Assembly: GCA_945902215.1 (NCBI GenBank)
Contig: CAMDML010000001.1
Coordinates: 35,913-99,912, forward strand
From: Klebsiella pneumoniae
GTDB lineage: Bacteria; Pseudomonadota; Gammaproteobacteria; Pseudomonadales; Pseudohongiellaceae
DNA: 64,000 nucleotides
Direction of reading: 5' to 3'
In this document: one piece after another, positions 53,417-62,332 of the stretch
How positions within the stretch are numbered: the stretch's first letter is position 1
Layout: each line of letters begins with the position of its first letter
Made by a program: the position numbers and the translations under genes
The notes under the pieces: generated by a model
The model's database searches: none
Told to the model about the DNA's origin: nothing
What the model saw: only the letters and a program-made list of their open reading frames with translations

Positions 53417-54770
53417 TGCGAGGCGCTTCATGATGGATCACTTTGAATTCAGCGGCAGCCTTATCCAGTGGCAACACTATCTCAGTCAAAGTGCCCTGCA
53501 CTCTGTTGTTTCGCTCGGTGAGTACGAGCGGATACAGACTCACCTTACCGCCGAGCCGATTCACTGTCGCCTGGCTTAGTACCAGGCCCACACCCAGCCC
53601 ATTCGTTTTCGTGCTGATAATCCGCGTGCCCAGCTGTTCCTCAAGTTCAGGATTTATGCCTTCACCAAAGTCCCTTATCTTCAGCGACCAGATTTCTGCA
53701 TCCCAGGCCAACTCACATTCGAGCCCCTGTGCACTGGCATCAGCCGCATTGTTGAGCATGTTGATCAACGCTTGCTGCAAGGTAGTATCCAGCCATAACG
53801 CAGGATCAGCGCCGGTTTGCATCGTCATCGTACATGTCACTTCCGGCCGCAGCAGCTGCCATTGCTGAAGCAATGTCTGCACAAATTCGCGCAAGCCGAT
53901 TGCCCGTGGCTGCTGGTTTTTCAGATCGGCTTTAGCCACAAGTGTCATCAGCGCGGTACGACAGTGGTTCACTTGTTGCTGCAGGACCTGCAGATCCTTC
54001 AGCAATACTGGATTGGCACGATGCTCCAGTTGCAGCTCTTTCAACACCACCGCCATCGTGCCGAGCGGCGTGCCCAGAGCATGCGCAGTGCCGGCAGCTA
54101 GCGTGGCAAGCGCAAGAATCTGCTCATCACGCAAGGTGTCTTCACGATAGCGACCAAGTCGCGCGGCCTGCTCGCGATTTTCCACTGCCATCTTCAGGAC
54201 GAACCATGTGATCAGGCTTGCACTCACCACAAAATTGAACCACATGCCGACAATATGCAGACTGATTGGACTCTGCGCTGCATGCACCATGCCCGGCATG
54301 TTCATGTGCGCATCCATTGGCGTGGTCGGTGAAAAAGCCGACAATGGCTGGTAGAAAAACAGCAGCAGGCTGTAGCACAACAAGGTGAGTGCAACGAGCG
54401 CCGACGTGTAGTGCCAGCTCAGCGTCGCGGCGGCAATCGTAATCGGCACAAGAAAATACGACACAAACGGATTGCTGGCGCCGCCAGTGAAATATAACAA
54501 CAGTGCAAGACCGAGGACATCCACGAGCAAGTGCACAAAAAATTCGTGCACGTCGGGGCTCACATTGGCTTGGAGGCGGAGATAGAGTCCGCCGTTAAGG
54601 ACAGCCAGTAACGCAAATATACTCAGCATCGCGGTGTGGTTCAGGTCCAGGTTCGAACCGAACCATGCATATAACAAGGCGACAACCTGACAGACAAACA
54701 CGATAAGTCGTATCGTGAACAAACGACGCAAGTTGCGTTGAAGGACGGTGGTGATGAGCGGACTGGTCAC
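53409..54770 (-). CDS. regB: RegB/PrrB-type redox sensor histidine kinase
   Basis: About 453 aa. Six membrane helices; the quinone-sensing heptapeptide region reads FTGGASNPFVSY (96-102 core). H-box LATLAAGTAHALGTPLGTM with His230, Cys270 in VNHCRTAL at the position of the redox-active Cys of RegB (about 265), then N-box INMLNNAADAS and G-boxes RDFGEGI and GLGVGLVLS. Start GTG 54770 is chosen because it sits right before the first helix, with CGGA upstream; the frame is open to 54893. Coupled to the response regulator. Confidence 0.92.
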   Translation of the reverse strand: MTSPLITTVLQRNLRRLFTIRLIVFVCQVVALLYAWFGSNLDLNHTAMLSIFALLAVLNGGLYLRLQANVSPDVHEFFVHLLVDVLGLALLLYFTGGASNPFVSYFLVPITIAAATLSWHYTSALVALTLLCYSLLLFFYQPLSAFSPTTPMDAHMNMPGMVHAAQSPISLHIVGMWFNFVVSASLITWFVLKMAVENREQAARLGRYREDTLRDEQILALATLAAGTAHALGTPLGTMAVVLKELQLEHRANPVLLKDLQVLQQQVNHCRTALMTLVAKADLKNQQPRAIGLREFVQTLLQQWQLLRPEVTCTMTMQTGADPALWLDTTLQQALINMLNNAADASAQGLECELAWDAEIWSLKIRDFGEGINPELEEQLGTRIISTKTNGLGVGLVLSQATVNRLGGKVSLYPLVLTERNNRVQGTLTEIVLPLDKAAAEFKVIHHEAPRNE

Positions 54771-55037
54771 AATATATCCGGGGTTATTATGCAGAGCGGG
54801 TTGATACTTACGATCATCTCGGGATATGTTCACAATCGGATCCCGTTGCAAATTAATTCCCGCCATTATCCCGGTTGCTGCCGACACTACCAACAGCGAT
54901 GTGGTTATTCTAAAACCTGCTGGGAACGGGTCAGGTTAAGACCTTCTTCATTAAATTTACGTGTACCACACAAGTATCCCAAGCAGACCCGCCTAATATT
55001 TCAACATCATTACCGGTCAGGAGCGGCGCCGTGCAGC
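54771..55037. other. Intergenic: regB upstream region
   Basis: 267 nt. Minus-strand TTGCAA and CATATC with 17-bp spacing (about 54850-54825) could be a regB promoter, which is weak evidence. From 54931 to 55037 the sequence follows the broken apbE fragment and shows no gene. Confidence 0.35.
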
Positions 55038-55205
55038 CTAGACACGCCCGTGAATCCGTCCCTGGAGGGCTCGAATCGCGACATCCATGTCGCCAACGGT
55101 CTGCACGACTGCCGCCGCGCACGCCGCCGCTTCCGGACTTGCGGCATACAGCTGCGTTTCGCAGCGGGTGCCCATGGCGTGGAAAGTGTGGTTGTAGAGC
55201 TTCAT
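55038..55205 (-). pseudogene. Truncated ApbE (FAD:protein FMN transferase) 5' fragment
   Basis: A 55-codon frame starting 3 nt after the DUF3570 stop reads MKLYNHTFHAMGTRCETQLY then AASPEAAACAAAVVQTVGD, which is the N-terminal strand and helix of ApbE (F-x-AMGT-x-CE-x-LYA). It ends at TAG 55040-55038, whereas ApbE proteins are over 280 aa; the FAD-binding and DxxT regions are missing. ApbE genes often lie in DUF4266/DUF3570 loci, so this is a deletion remnant, not chance. Confidence 0.75.
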
Positions 55206-55208
55206 GCA

Positions 55209-57746
55209 TCAGTAGTTGTACTGCCAGCTTGCCGCCAAGATACCTTGTCGCTGCAATTGAAAGCCATGCACATCGTCATGCACCGGAGCCAACCATTCGA
55301 GCGCCAGCTCACTGCCGGCGATGCTGTAGTTCACCCCGATGCCGAGATCGCCCGAACGGCCGCCGTGGTTGCCGGGAAAATCCATCGGTCCGCTCGCCTG
55401 GTTGTAGGCGGTAAAAGTGCCGTCGATGCTGCCGTTCTGCGTGAATACGGCGCGGATTGAAGCGGACAAGCCGTACGCCAGGGTGTGTGTTGCCCAAGCA
55501 GACACGTGCATTTGGTTGCCGAGGCGGTAACCGGAGTTGTTGCGGTTTTCAAGACGCACGATGCCACCGAGCTGCGCGCCCCAGTGCCATGCGCTGCCGC
55601 TGCCGGTCCAGGTCAATGCGGGCCACAGGTCCCACGTACCGCTGCCGGTCTGCATGTCGTAGTGCATCAATCCGCCGTCGTTCTGGAACTGGCGTCGGTA
55701 CTGCAGGTCAACCTTGCCCGTAGGCACGCTGACGCCGAGGCTGGTGTGCAGTGTCTGCGTTGGAGTCGTGCGCAGGTCAAACAGTCCGGCGACGAGGGTG
55801 TCGCCGACGGCGCCGCTGGCATGGGTGTCGCCACCATGCTCGTGTGGACCAGGTAACGGTGCGGAGCGGCCGGCAAGGTCACGCAAGGTCATGTCCATCG
55901 TCATGAATTGCGGCATCAACATCAGCGTAACGGAGTCGCTGACGGCATACATCAGGTCGAACATGTGCATCGTCATGGTCATGGCGGCTGGTGCGTGGCG
56001 GCAGTGCGCGCCGGTGCTGCAGCCATCGATGATTGCTGCGGAATCGGGGGCGTAGTCCATGTTGTGCAGCAAGGCGCCGTACTGGCGCGCATGATTTACG
56101 CGATAGCCGTTCATGACGCTGCCTTGCGGCGCCGCAGCATGGGCAAACATCACGCCGGCCGGCGCCGGATGCGTTGCATGTTGCGCGTGTCCAGCGTGCA
56201 CCGCGGTGGCGGCCTGCTCGCGTCGCAGCCGGCGCGGTGTTGCCTGCAAGTCAACCGTCAGTGCGACGTTGGCCGTCACGAAATCGAAATCCGCGTAAGC
56301 GCTGTCCGGCCCGCTGCCAGCCTGCAGATCTCCCGCACGTTTGTAGTATTCGACCCCAGCTTCCAGCGTGAAACCGGCGGCGAAGTGGCGCTGCACGGTC
56401 AAACCGGCGCTGAGTGAGCTGAACGCGGCGAGCCGGTGGTCGCTGGAAAAATACGCCGGCAGCAGGCTGGGTGAAAAAGTGTTGAAGCGTGGTGGCAGAC
56501 CGGGATTGGCAGGATCGATGACAGCGCTGCGGTAGGGCTGCCGGGATACCAGCCAGGATGTGTGGAAGTCGGCAGCACCCTGCGTGTAGTACCGCAGGCG
56601 TGGCGTCAGTGTCCACGCAGCCAGCGTTTGTGCCCAGCCGAGTTCGATGCTGTTGGCCTCAATGCCCCAGTCGTCGGTGGAATAAAGGTAGTCGAGCTGC
56701 AGCGTGGCAGCGGCACCTGTGAAATGGCGCGCGTAGTGTGCGTGCAGGGCGCGCTGGCGGCGTGCATCGGGGCGCTGTTCCAGCAGGGCGCGCACATCAC
56801 CACTGGCGCCGGGCCGCGCGGGATCGGCGAACACAACCGTGGTTGCTTTGTAGGGATTTTCCATGAACCCGCGGCTGTGCGTGAAATTGGCGTCGAGGTC
56901 GAGTATGGATGTGGCATCGAGGATGCGCGTGAAACCCAGATCAAAGCTGCGGTCGCGGCGCTCCCCGCGCAGCAGTTCCGAATCATCGCTGCGTTGCAGT
57001 TGCCCGATGTAGGCGCTGCGCGTCAGATATGGCAACAGGTCCGCATCCAGCAGCGCGGAAGTGCTGCTGCGCGTGAAGGACGCGCCGACATCGAGAGTCG
57101 CCAGGCGCTGGTCGAAATCGACGCGGCCACCGATGCGGCCGTAGCGCGAAAAGTAATCAGGTTCGTCGGAAATCCCGGCGCCGAGCGTCAGTGCGCCAGT
57201 GCGGCGCAATGGCTCGACAGGAACATCGAGCGCGATATCCGCCTGTTGCCGCAGTTCCGGCGAGGCCGACGACATGATCAGCACATTGCGGGAATCGTTG
57301 CCTGGCGCCAGTGCGATTTCCAGCGGCAGGCGGGTGTTGACGATCGGCGATGCGCCGGACACGACCACGCCCTGCGCCGCATTCTTCAGGATTGGACGAT
57401 TGCTGTTGGCCGCCAGCGGCGCGACCGCGACCGGCGTAGCGCCGGACCAGGTGTCTTGCGCGAGACCGAACGCCAAACGGATGCTGTCGCGCAACATGAA
57501 GGTGCCGGAGGCATGCAGGGAATCTGCGTACAAGGGCTGCAAGCCACTGTCGCCATTGCCCAGGTCGCGTTGTCCTTCTTCATAGCGTGATGCTTGCAGG
57601 CTGAGGGTATTGGCTTCCGCGGCCCGCGCCGGGTTTGCGAGCATGCCCGGCAGCAGCAGTGCGGCGGCGGTCAGTGCCTGCAGCGCGCCGCGGATTGGGG
57701 TTGCAGCGGGGGTATCAGTAGCAGCCACAACCGCCACCGCCGCCAC
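55209..57746 (-). CDS. DUF3570 outer-membrane protein fused to a transporter-like beta-barrel domain
   Basis: About 845 aa, exported (TAAALLLPGMLANPARAAE). First half: DUF3570 features (LSLQASRYEEGQRDL, RYDDPYFSRYGRIGGRVDF-like EPDYFSRYGRIGG, DFDFVTANVALTVDL). Second half from about 545: His/Met-rich segment (AVHAGHAQHATHPAPAGVMFAHAAAPQ), then a barrel with MTMTMHMFDLMYAVSDSVTLMLMPQFMTMDM and closing strands to WQYNY. Met/His richness suggests metal (copper) contact. Start is uncertain among GTG 57746, 57737 and 57728, all inside the DUF4266 gene's Gly-rich end. Followed by broken apbE. Confidence 0.85.
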   Translation of the reverse strand: MAAVAVVAATDTPAATPIRGALQALTAAALLLPGMLANPARAAEANTLSLQASRYEEGQRDLGNGDSGLQPLYADSLHASGTFMLRDSIRLAFGLAQDTWSGATPVAVAPLAANSNRPILKNAAQGVVVSGASPIVNTRLPLEIALAPGNDSRNVLIMSSASPELRQQADIALDVPVEPLRRTGALTLGAGISDEPDYFSRYGRIGGRVDFDQRLATLDVGASFTRSSTSALLDADLLPYLTRSAYIGQLQRSDDSELLRGERRDRSFDLGFTRILDATSILDLDANFTHSRGFMENPYKATTVVFADPARPGASGDVRALLEQRPDARRQRALHAHYARHFTGAAATLQLDYLYSTDDWGIEANSIELGWAQTLAAWTLTPRLRYYTQGAADFHTSWLVSRQPYRSAVIDPANPGLPPRFNTFSPSLLPAYFSSDHRLAAFSSLSAGLTVQRHFAAGFTLEAGVEYYKRAGDLQAGSGPDSAYADFDFVTANVALTVDLQATPRRLRREQAATAVHAGHAQHATHPAPAGVMFAHAAAPQGSVMNGYRVNHARQYGALLHNMDYAPDSAAIIDGCSTGAHCRHAPAAMTMTMHMFDLMYAVSDSVTLMLMPQFMTMDMTLRDLAGRSAPLPGPHEHGGDTHASGAVGDTLVAGLFDLRTTPTQTLHTSLGVSVPTGKVDLQYRRQFQNDGGLMHYDMQTGSGTWDLWPALTWTGSGSAWHWGAQLGGIVRLENRNNSGYRLGNQMHVSAWATHTLAYGLSASIRAVFTQNGSIDGTFTAYNQASGPMDFPGNHGGRSGDLGIGVNYSIAGSELALEWLAPVHDDVHGFQLQRQGILAASWQYNY

Positions 57747-57951
57747 TGCCAGTTACGCTGGCGGCTGCCTCGCGGCTGGAATACACATGCCGGCGGATGC
57801 GGTTTTGCAGCGGCGCCGGATCGGTCGCCATGTCTGCGCGTGCCAGCACACCGCGTTCCCACGGCTCGACATGGGTACAGGCAGTGAGTGCAGGCAGCAG
57901 GCATACGGCAAGGACGCGCAGCAGGACACTCAACACAAGAATGGGCTTCAT
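57715..57951 (-). CDS. DUF4266 small lipoprotein
   Basis: A 78-aa lipoprotein (LTACTHVEPWERGVLARADM). VEPWERG, the HVYSSREAAASV motif and the C-terminal tail GSGGGGGCGCY are the hallmarks of DUF4266, a family that almost always precedes DUF3570. The tail overlaps the DUF3570 start region by 32 nt. Cys-Gly-Cys end is unusual and conserved. Function unknown; with ApbE in typical loci, a flavin- or redox-linked role is possible. Confidence 0.9.
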   Translation of the reverse strand: MKPILVLSVLLRVLAVCLLPALTACTHVEPWERGVLARADMATDPAPLQNRIRRHVYSSREAAASVTGSGGGGGCGCY

Positions 57952-57955
57952 GGAT

Positions 57956-58432
57956 TTATTTGAACTGCAACACGGAGATGTCGGTACCGGTGTGCACGCT
58001 GCCGGCCGTCATGCAATGCCATTCGATATCGAAGCTGCGTACCCCGATGTCGGTTTTGTTCAGCACCAGCGTGTACTCACCATTACCGCCCGGCAGGACG
58101 ATGGTGTCGCTGTAGCCGGCATCGCCTGAAACCGTGTCAGAGATGCTCAGCGCGGTTGTGCCCTTGAGCAGAACCAGGCTGACCATCAAGCCATGAAGGG
58201 GAGGCGAGTTGTCGCGCACGCGTGCCACCAGCATGGCAGCAGGCCCACTGCCGTCATCAAAGCAGGTAACCCGCGCGAGTCCGGTAAACGTGGCTTTGGT
58301 CCCGGCAGCATCCATGATTGCCCGCGCGCTGTCGGCGAAGGCAGCAGGTGCCACGAGCAAGCAGGCCAGTAATGCGCAAGGCTGTACATACATGCGCATG
58401 CCGGGGCGGGTAGCAGCGATTATTTGGGCCAT
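57956..58432 (-). CDS. Secreted protein, unknown (DUF4266/DUF3570 locus)
   Basis: A 158-aa exported protein: ALLACLLVAPAAFA signal, then ADSARAIMDAAGTKATFTGLARVTCFDDGSGPAAMLVARVRD and an Ig-like beta domain (LHGLMVSLVLLKGTTALSISDTVSGDAGYSDTIVLPGGNGEYTLVL) with one late Cys (EWHCM). ATG 58432 overlaps the preceding stop by 13 nt with AAGGTG upstream. Family not recognised. Confidence 0.7.
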   Translation of the reverse strand: MAQIIAATRPGMRMYVQPCALLACLLVAPAAFADSARAIMDAAGTKATFTGLARVTCFDDGSGPAAMLVARVRDNSPPLHGLMVSLVLLKGTTALSISDTVSGDAGYSDTIVLPGGNGEYTLVLNKTDIGVRSFDIEWHCMTAGSVHTGTDISVLQFK

Positions 58433-59160
58433 ACTCGGACACCTTGGATGCTGATGGGCATGTCACGCACGATCTGCGCGGCAGACGGCCTGACTACAAC
58501 CGTGGAGCCGGCGCCACAACTGGCGGGCAACGGATTGTTCGCGGTGTTGCGCGTGATCGTCAGCTGCGCAGCGCCGTCGTCAGTTGCACTCTTGCGGTCG
58601 TAGATCGTGCCCAGCGCGTTGTGCGTCCAGAATTCGGCGACGCCGTCCTGGTGCAGCTCCGCTTCGCCGGTGATCTTGCAGACATCCACGATATTCACGG
58701 TAAAGCGCACGCTGACGGCGCAGGAGGCCGGCACAATATTTGTCGCATTCACGCGAAACGGCAAGTAGCCCACCATGTGGTTGGGAATGCCCGCGCCACC
58801 GCCGGCCCAGAAACCGACGACGTTGCCGGTGGGCCCGTTCTTCTCATCGTAATTGTTGTAGACCGCGCGACTGACGAGCGGCTGGATGTTGGGGCCCCAG
58901 TTGCTGACGAAATCACTGAGCGGGCCGCTGTACTGCGCGTTGTTGACGAGGATTGTCGAATCCTTGCCATCCGGAAACACCACTGACGTGCCGACCACGC
59001 TGGTGCCGGTGCCGCAGGCATGGCCGATCTGCAGGTTGTTCACGACGCGCACACCTTCGACCACGGTGCTGGTTTCGAGCGTGGTGTGCGCGGAGACCAG
59101 AGCCGGAACAAGAACAAGGGCGAAGGGGATAAAAGCTGAGCGCAAGGTAAATTTTGACAT
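58420..59160 (-). CDS. Secreted protein with N-terminal His, copper-protein-like
   Basis: A 246-aa exported protein cleaved before His25 (LVSA|HTTLETS), followed by NNLQIGHACGTG with His47. An exported protein beginning with His and followed by an internal His is a common copper-site layout (as in YcnI/DUF1775 and related proteins), but family membership here is not certain. Further text: SVVFPDG, VSNWGPNIQPLVSRAVYNNYDEKNGP, FRVNATNIVPASCAVSVRFTVNIVDVC. It heads the four-gene DUF4266/DUF3570 operon. Confidence 0.72.
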   Translation of the reverse strand: MSKFTLRSAFIPFALVLVPALVSAHTTLETSTVVEGVRVVNNLQIGHACGTGTSVVGTSVVFPDGKDSTILVNNAQYSGPLSDFVSNWGPNIQPLVSRAVYNNYDEKNGPTGNVVGFWAGGGAGIPNHMVGYLPFRVNATNIVPASCAVSVRFTVNIVDVCKITGEAELHQDGVAEFWTHNALGTIYDRKSATDDGAAQLTITRNTANNPLPASCGAGSTVVVRPSAAQIVRDMPISIQGVRVWPK

Positions 59161-59360
59161 GGATTTTCCGGGATGCTGGACAAAGGACCGGCGCCATCTT
59201 CGGGCCGTAGCGGCAGCAGTACAATGTGACATATTGCCACACCGGGTATAGGAAAAATAAAGGGCCCTTTGTCGAAGGTTAGCCCGACTTATCGGCGCGT
59301 TTCAATCGCTGAATTCGCCCTGAATTGTCGCCAACCCGTTCGCCAGTTAGGCTGTTCTTT

Positions 59361-59655
59361 CACTTTTTATCCAGCTTTCCTGCCAACATCCCAAGCACCC
59401 CCCCCCTGCAAGTCTCGTCGTCGCATCGTCCGTGATCGCTGTTGGGTGGATTACTCTTCGCTCATCGGCCAAAGCCATTCGCTCTCTGCTGGTGGCGGTG
59501 CGAGTGTTTGGTTTGTTGCCGTTGCCAAGCTGGCCGGGGGTGATGGCTGCGCGATGTGCACTGTTGGGCGCAAACACGCCGTGGTAGCGCGTGAGGTTGC
59601 TGCGCGGCTTTGGCACTAGCGCAGCAAGCCTGTCTTTAAAATCGAGTGGATCAAG
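59361..59655 (-). pseudogene. IS91-family transposase C-terminal remnant
   Basis: Reading the minus strand from 59655: LDPLDFKDRLAALVPKPRSN, then LTRYHGVFAPNSAHRAAITP. This is the diagnostic text of IS91/IS801 transposases (RLAALVPKPR-x-N-L-T-R-[YF]-HGVFAPN). Downstream the text decays and shifts frame (MALADERRVI then, in another frame, LAGKLDKK before a stop), matching the end of the family. Only about 100 of over 400 codons are left and no start exists. It begins 8 nt after the stop codon of the G8-domain gene. Confidence 0.85.
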
Positions 59656-59662
59656 GATTTGC

Positions 59663-62296
59663 TTAGCGGCTTACCGTAATGCTGGCTTGCGTGCCCGATG
59701 GGACAAACTGATCCCTGCCCATGCCCTTGGGAGCGGTCGTGATGACCAGTTTCACCCACACGGCATCCGGGCCTTTGAAATACGACGTCTCGGTTGCGTT
59801 GCGCAGGGCGTCGATGCTGTCCTGCTGCTTGCCGGAAGTGGCGTTGGCGAACCCCGGCAGCTCGAACACCACCCAGGAGTCTTTCGCCATTTCACTCAGG
59901 CTGAGAGAGACTTCAGGCCTTGCGGTCGTCACACGAATCTCGGTGCCGGCACGCACCGTGCTCTGGTTGGCCGTGATGTGAAATTCCTTGCCATTGCGGG
60001 CCAGCGCGATGGGCGGCTGCGGCGCGGGCGGCGCAACTGGAGCGGCCCCAGCGGGCCGCGGGGCCGGACGGACGTATCCGAAGCCGAATCCTCCTCTCAA
60101 TGCCCCTGGAGCGGGAGCCGTTGCGGGTTGACCCGCCCGGAAATACAAGCGTCCGACATCACCCGTGCACACAGAAGCGTTCCAGGTGGGATGAATCTCA
60201 CAGGTGTCGTCGGTGGCGACGCTGTCGTTCTCGCCGTCGTGGATCAGGATGTAGGCGTCAGGCCTGCCACCCACCGAGCCGTCGAGGTCGTGGATGGCTG
60301 CAGTCCGATAAGCCACGCCACCCCGGTTGTCATTATCGAAGCGGGGGTCGATGTTCGGAAAATACACTGGCTTGGCATTGACGAATTCCGCACCGGTGAC
60401 GGTGCTTTCGGTAGTGACTGCCGCGCCCGTGAACAGCAACCAGGAAAGCGCGCCCGTAAGGCGCCGCTCGTTGTCCTGGTAATTCACGAATGTCGTGTTC
60501 ACTATCTCATGACGGTAATCATAAAATTCGTAGGCGCGGATCGGGAAATCCGGTATTGGCGGCTTCGGCAGGCTGCGGCCGTAGGCGACTTCCTCCGGCG
60601 TTCCGGGATTGCCGACATTATCGGTTTCGCCCACGACCAGCGAATCCACCAACCGTGAGGTGAAGCGTTCACTGCCGAAAGTACCGGTTGAATGCGTCAT
60701 GCCAATGGCGTTGTCAGCGAGTTTCGCATTGCTGAATACGTGCAGCTCACCGCGGCCCCAGATACCCCCATTGCGGTTCTTGTAGCTGGTCAGATTCTCG
60801 AAGTGCGCTTCCACCATCTCGCTGTACGGGTCAGCAGGATTTACCAACGGCGTGTACGCGCTGAAGGATAAGTCGAAGGTATTGTCTTCATTGATGTTGC
60901 GGTCGAACATGAAACCGTCGAAGTTGGAATGGGACACGTTAGCCCTGAATTCTTGCAAGGGGGTACGTCTCGGCCAGATGTTGAGGCTGGCTTCCGAGCC
61001 CAGGAAGGCGCCCTGCGGGTGCTCCGGCAGCGAAAACCAGAAGCCGGTCTCATCGGAACCGGCGGCCACGTTGCCCACGAAGCTATTGTCAGGGTTGGTG
61101 ATCCAGTAAGCCGCTACCGTATTGTCGGAAGGCAGCAGGGTATTCTCGCCGGACATGCTGATGCGCCTGAGGGCCTGACGGTTTGCGGCATCAATCTCAC
61201 CGTTTGCAGCGAGGTTGTACGGCACACAGTCCAGAGTGGGATGACACTTGATCTGGATCGCCAAGTTGTTCACGAACTCGTTGCCGGTCTCGATGCCGTC
61301 TTCCATGAAGAAGCAGTGACCGACAATGTTGTAGGTCACGTTGTTTTCGACCCGCAGGTCGTTGGTGCCATGCACGGTCACGCAGCGGTTGAAGGTGTCG
61401 TGGATGGAGGCGTTCTTGATGTACTGGCCTTTGCCGGCATCTCCTACTAAATGCCAGTGAATCGGATAGCGGGCCAGTTCCAGGTGCTGGCCCATGCGGT
61501 TCAGCTCGACGCCTTCGACATACATCTTGCTCGTGACCATTGCCATGATGTGGCCGCCGAAGTACGACTCTGCCGCATCTTCGGACGCCTGAACCTTGAT
61601 ATTGCGCGACAGTAAGCCGACTTCGCCGCGTTCATCCACGTCGAAGGTGATCTGGCCGAAGTGCATGTACTCAAGCGGCTTATCGAGCGTGATGGAGTTG
61701 CCGCTGATGGCGGCAATGGTGCGACGCTCGGCCTGGCGGGGATCAAAGTCTGTCGATGCGAGCACAATCTCGTCACCGACCATCCACTGGGCCGCGTCCA
61801 GTACCTCAATCGAGGTAGCGCCTGCGGCGGCAGTGCTGGAAAGTTTGGTCCAGGTGTTGCTGCGAGAGCCGTGCAGGTTCAGCGTGCCGCCAGAGAGCAT
61901 AATGCCGCGGTCACCCATGCCCATCAGCTGTTCGTCTTTGACGTTATCAGTGAGAGTGATGGTGGCGTTGTGCGTGTGTGGCTGCGCTTCAGTGCCAATC
62001 TGCAGTTCGCCATGCACCATGATCCACTCAGTGCTCAGTGCCAAATCAGAGTTGTCGGCAAAGCTGAGTTTGCCGCTGATCGTCATGCCATTCAGCGCAG
62101 GCGGACTGACGTCGAGTACAACGTCCATGCCTTGGGCAATAGTGACGACATCACCCTGCGCGGGAACCGCACCATCAGCCCAGGTGGACGCATCTGACCA
62201 CAGGCCGCTTTTGATGGCTTCCTGTGCCTGGATGTTGAGGGAAAAGCAGGCTGCAGCAAGTATGGAAAGCTGCAACAAACGCTTGCGCAATCGCAT
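59663..62296 (-). CDS. G8-domain parallel beta-helix secreted protein
   Basis: An 877-aa exported protein (signal to NIQAQE). Residues about 30-150 form a G8 domain (SGLWSDASTWADGAVPAQGDVVTIAQGMDVVLD, ISGKLSFADNSDLALSTEWIMVHGELQIG), then a long right-handed beta-helix (HWHLVGDAGKGQYIKNASIHDTFNRCVTVHGTNDLRVENNVTYNI) of the CEMIP/TMEM2-like kind. A Pro/Ala-rich linker at about 735-775 precedes a C-terminal beta domain. The human relatives bind or cut hyaluronan; bacterial activity is unknown. Tandem with a close paralogue 36 nt upstream. Confidence 0.9.
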   Translation of the reverse strand: MRLRKRLLQLSILAAACFSLNIQAQEAIKSGLWSDASTWADGAVPAQGDVVTIAQGMDVVLDVSPPALNGMTISGKLSFADNSDLALSTEWIMVHGELQIGTEAQPHTHNATITLTDNVKDEQLMGMGDRGIMLSGGTLNLHGSRSNTWTKLSSTAAAGATSIEVLDAAQWMVGDEIVLASTDFDPRQAERRTIAAISGNSITLDKPLEYMHFGQITFDVDERGEVGLLSRNIKVQASEDAAESYFGGHIMAMVTSKMYVEGVELNRMGQHLELARYPIHWHLVGDAGKGQYIKNASIHDTFNRCVTVHGTNDLRVENNVTYNIVGHCFFMEDGIETGNEFVNNLAIQIKCHPTLDCVPYNLAANGEIDAANRQALRRISMSGENTLLPSDNTVAAYWITNPDNSFVGNVAAGSDETGFWFSLPEHPQGAFLGSEASLNIWPRRTPLQEFRANVSHSNFDGFMFDRNINEDNTFDLSFSAYTPLVNPADPYSEMVEAHFENLTSYKNRNGGIWGRGELHVFSNAKLADNAIGMTHSTGTFGSERFTSRLVDSLVVGETDNVGNPGTPEEVAYGRSLPKPPIPDFPIRAYEFYDYRHEIVNTTFVNYQDNERRLTGALSWLLFTGAAVTTESTVTGAEFVNAKPVYFPNIDPRFDNDNRGGVAYRTAAIHDLDGSVGGRPDAYILIHDGENDSVATDDTCEIHPTWNASVCTGDVGRLYFRAGQPATAPAPGALRGGFGFGYVRPAPRPAGAAPVAPPAPQPPIALARNGKEFHITANQSTVRAGTEIRVTTARPEVSLSLSEMAKDSWVVFELPGFANATSGKQQDSIDALRNATETSYFKGPDAVWVKLVITTAPKGMGRDQFVPSGTQASITVSR

Positions 62297-62332
62297 GGTA
62301 ATGGCCCTCTATGTTTTCAGGCGGTCCCTGGC

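Noticed and set aside
54931..55209. 92-aa minus-strand frame after DUF3570
   Set aside because: Arg/Gly-rich shadow; a different frame of the same DNA reads as the ApbE N-terminus.
59269..59619. 116-aa plus-strand frame
   Set aside because: Antisense to the IS91 transposase remnant, no RBS, composition unlike a protein.
58592..60658. Long plus-strand frames across 58444-60658
   Set aside because: Antisense to the secreted protein and G8 genes; composition matches reverse-strand shadows.
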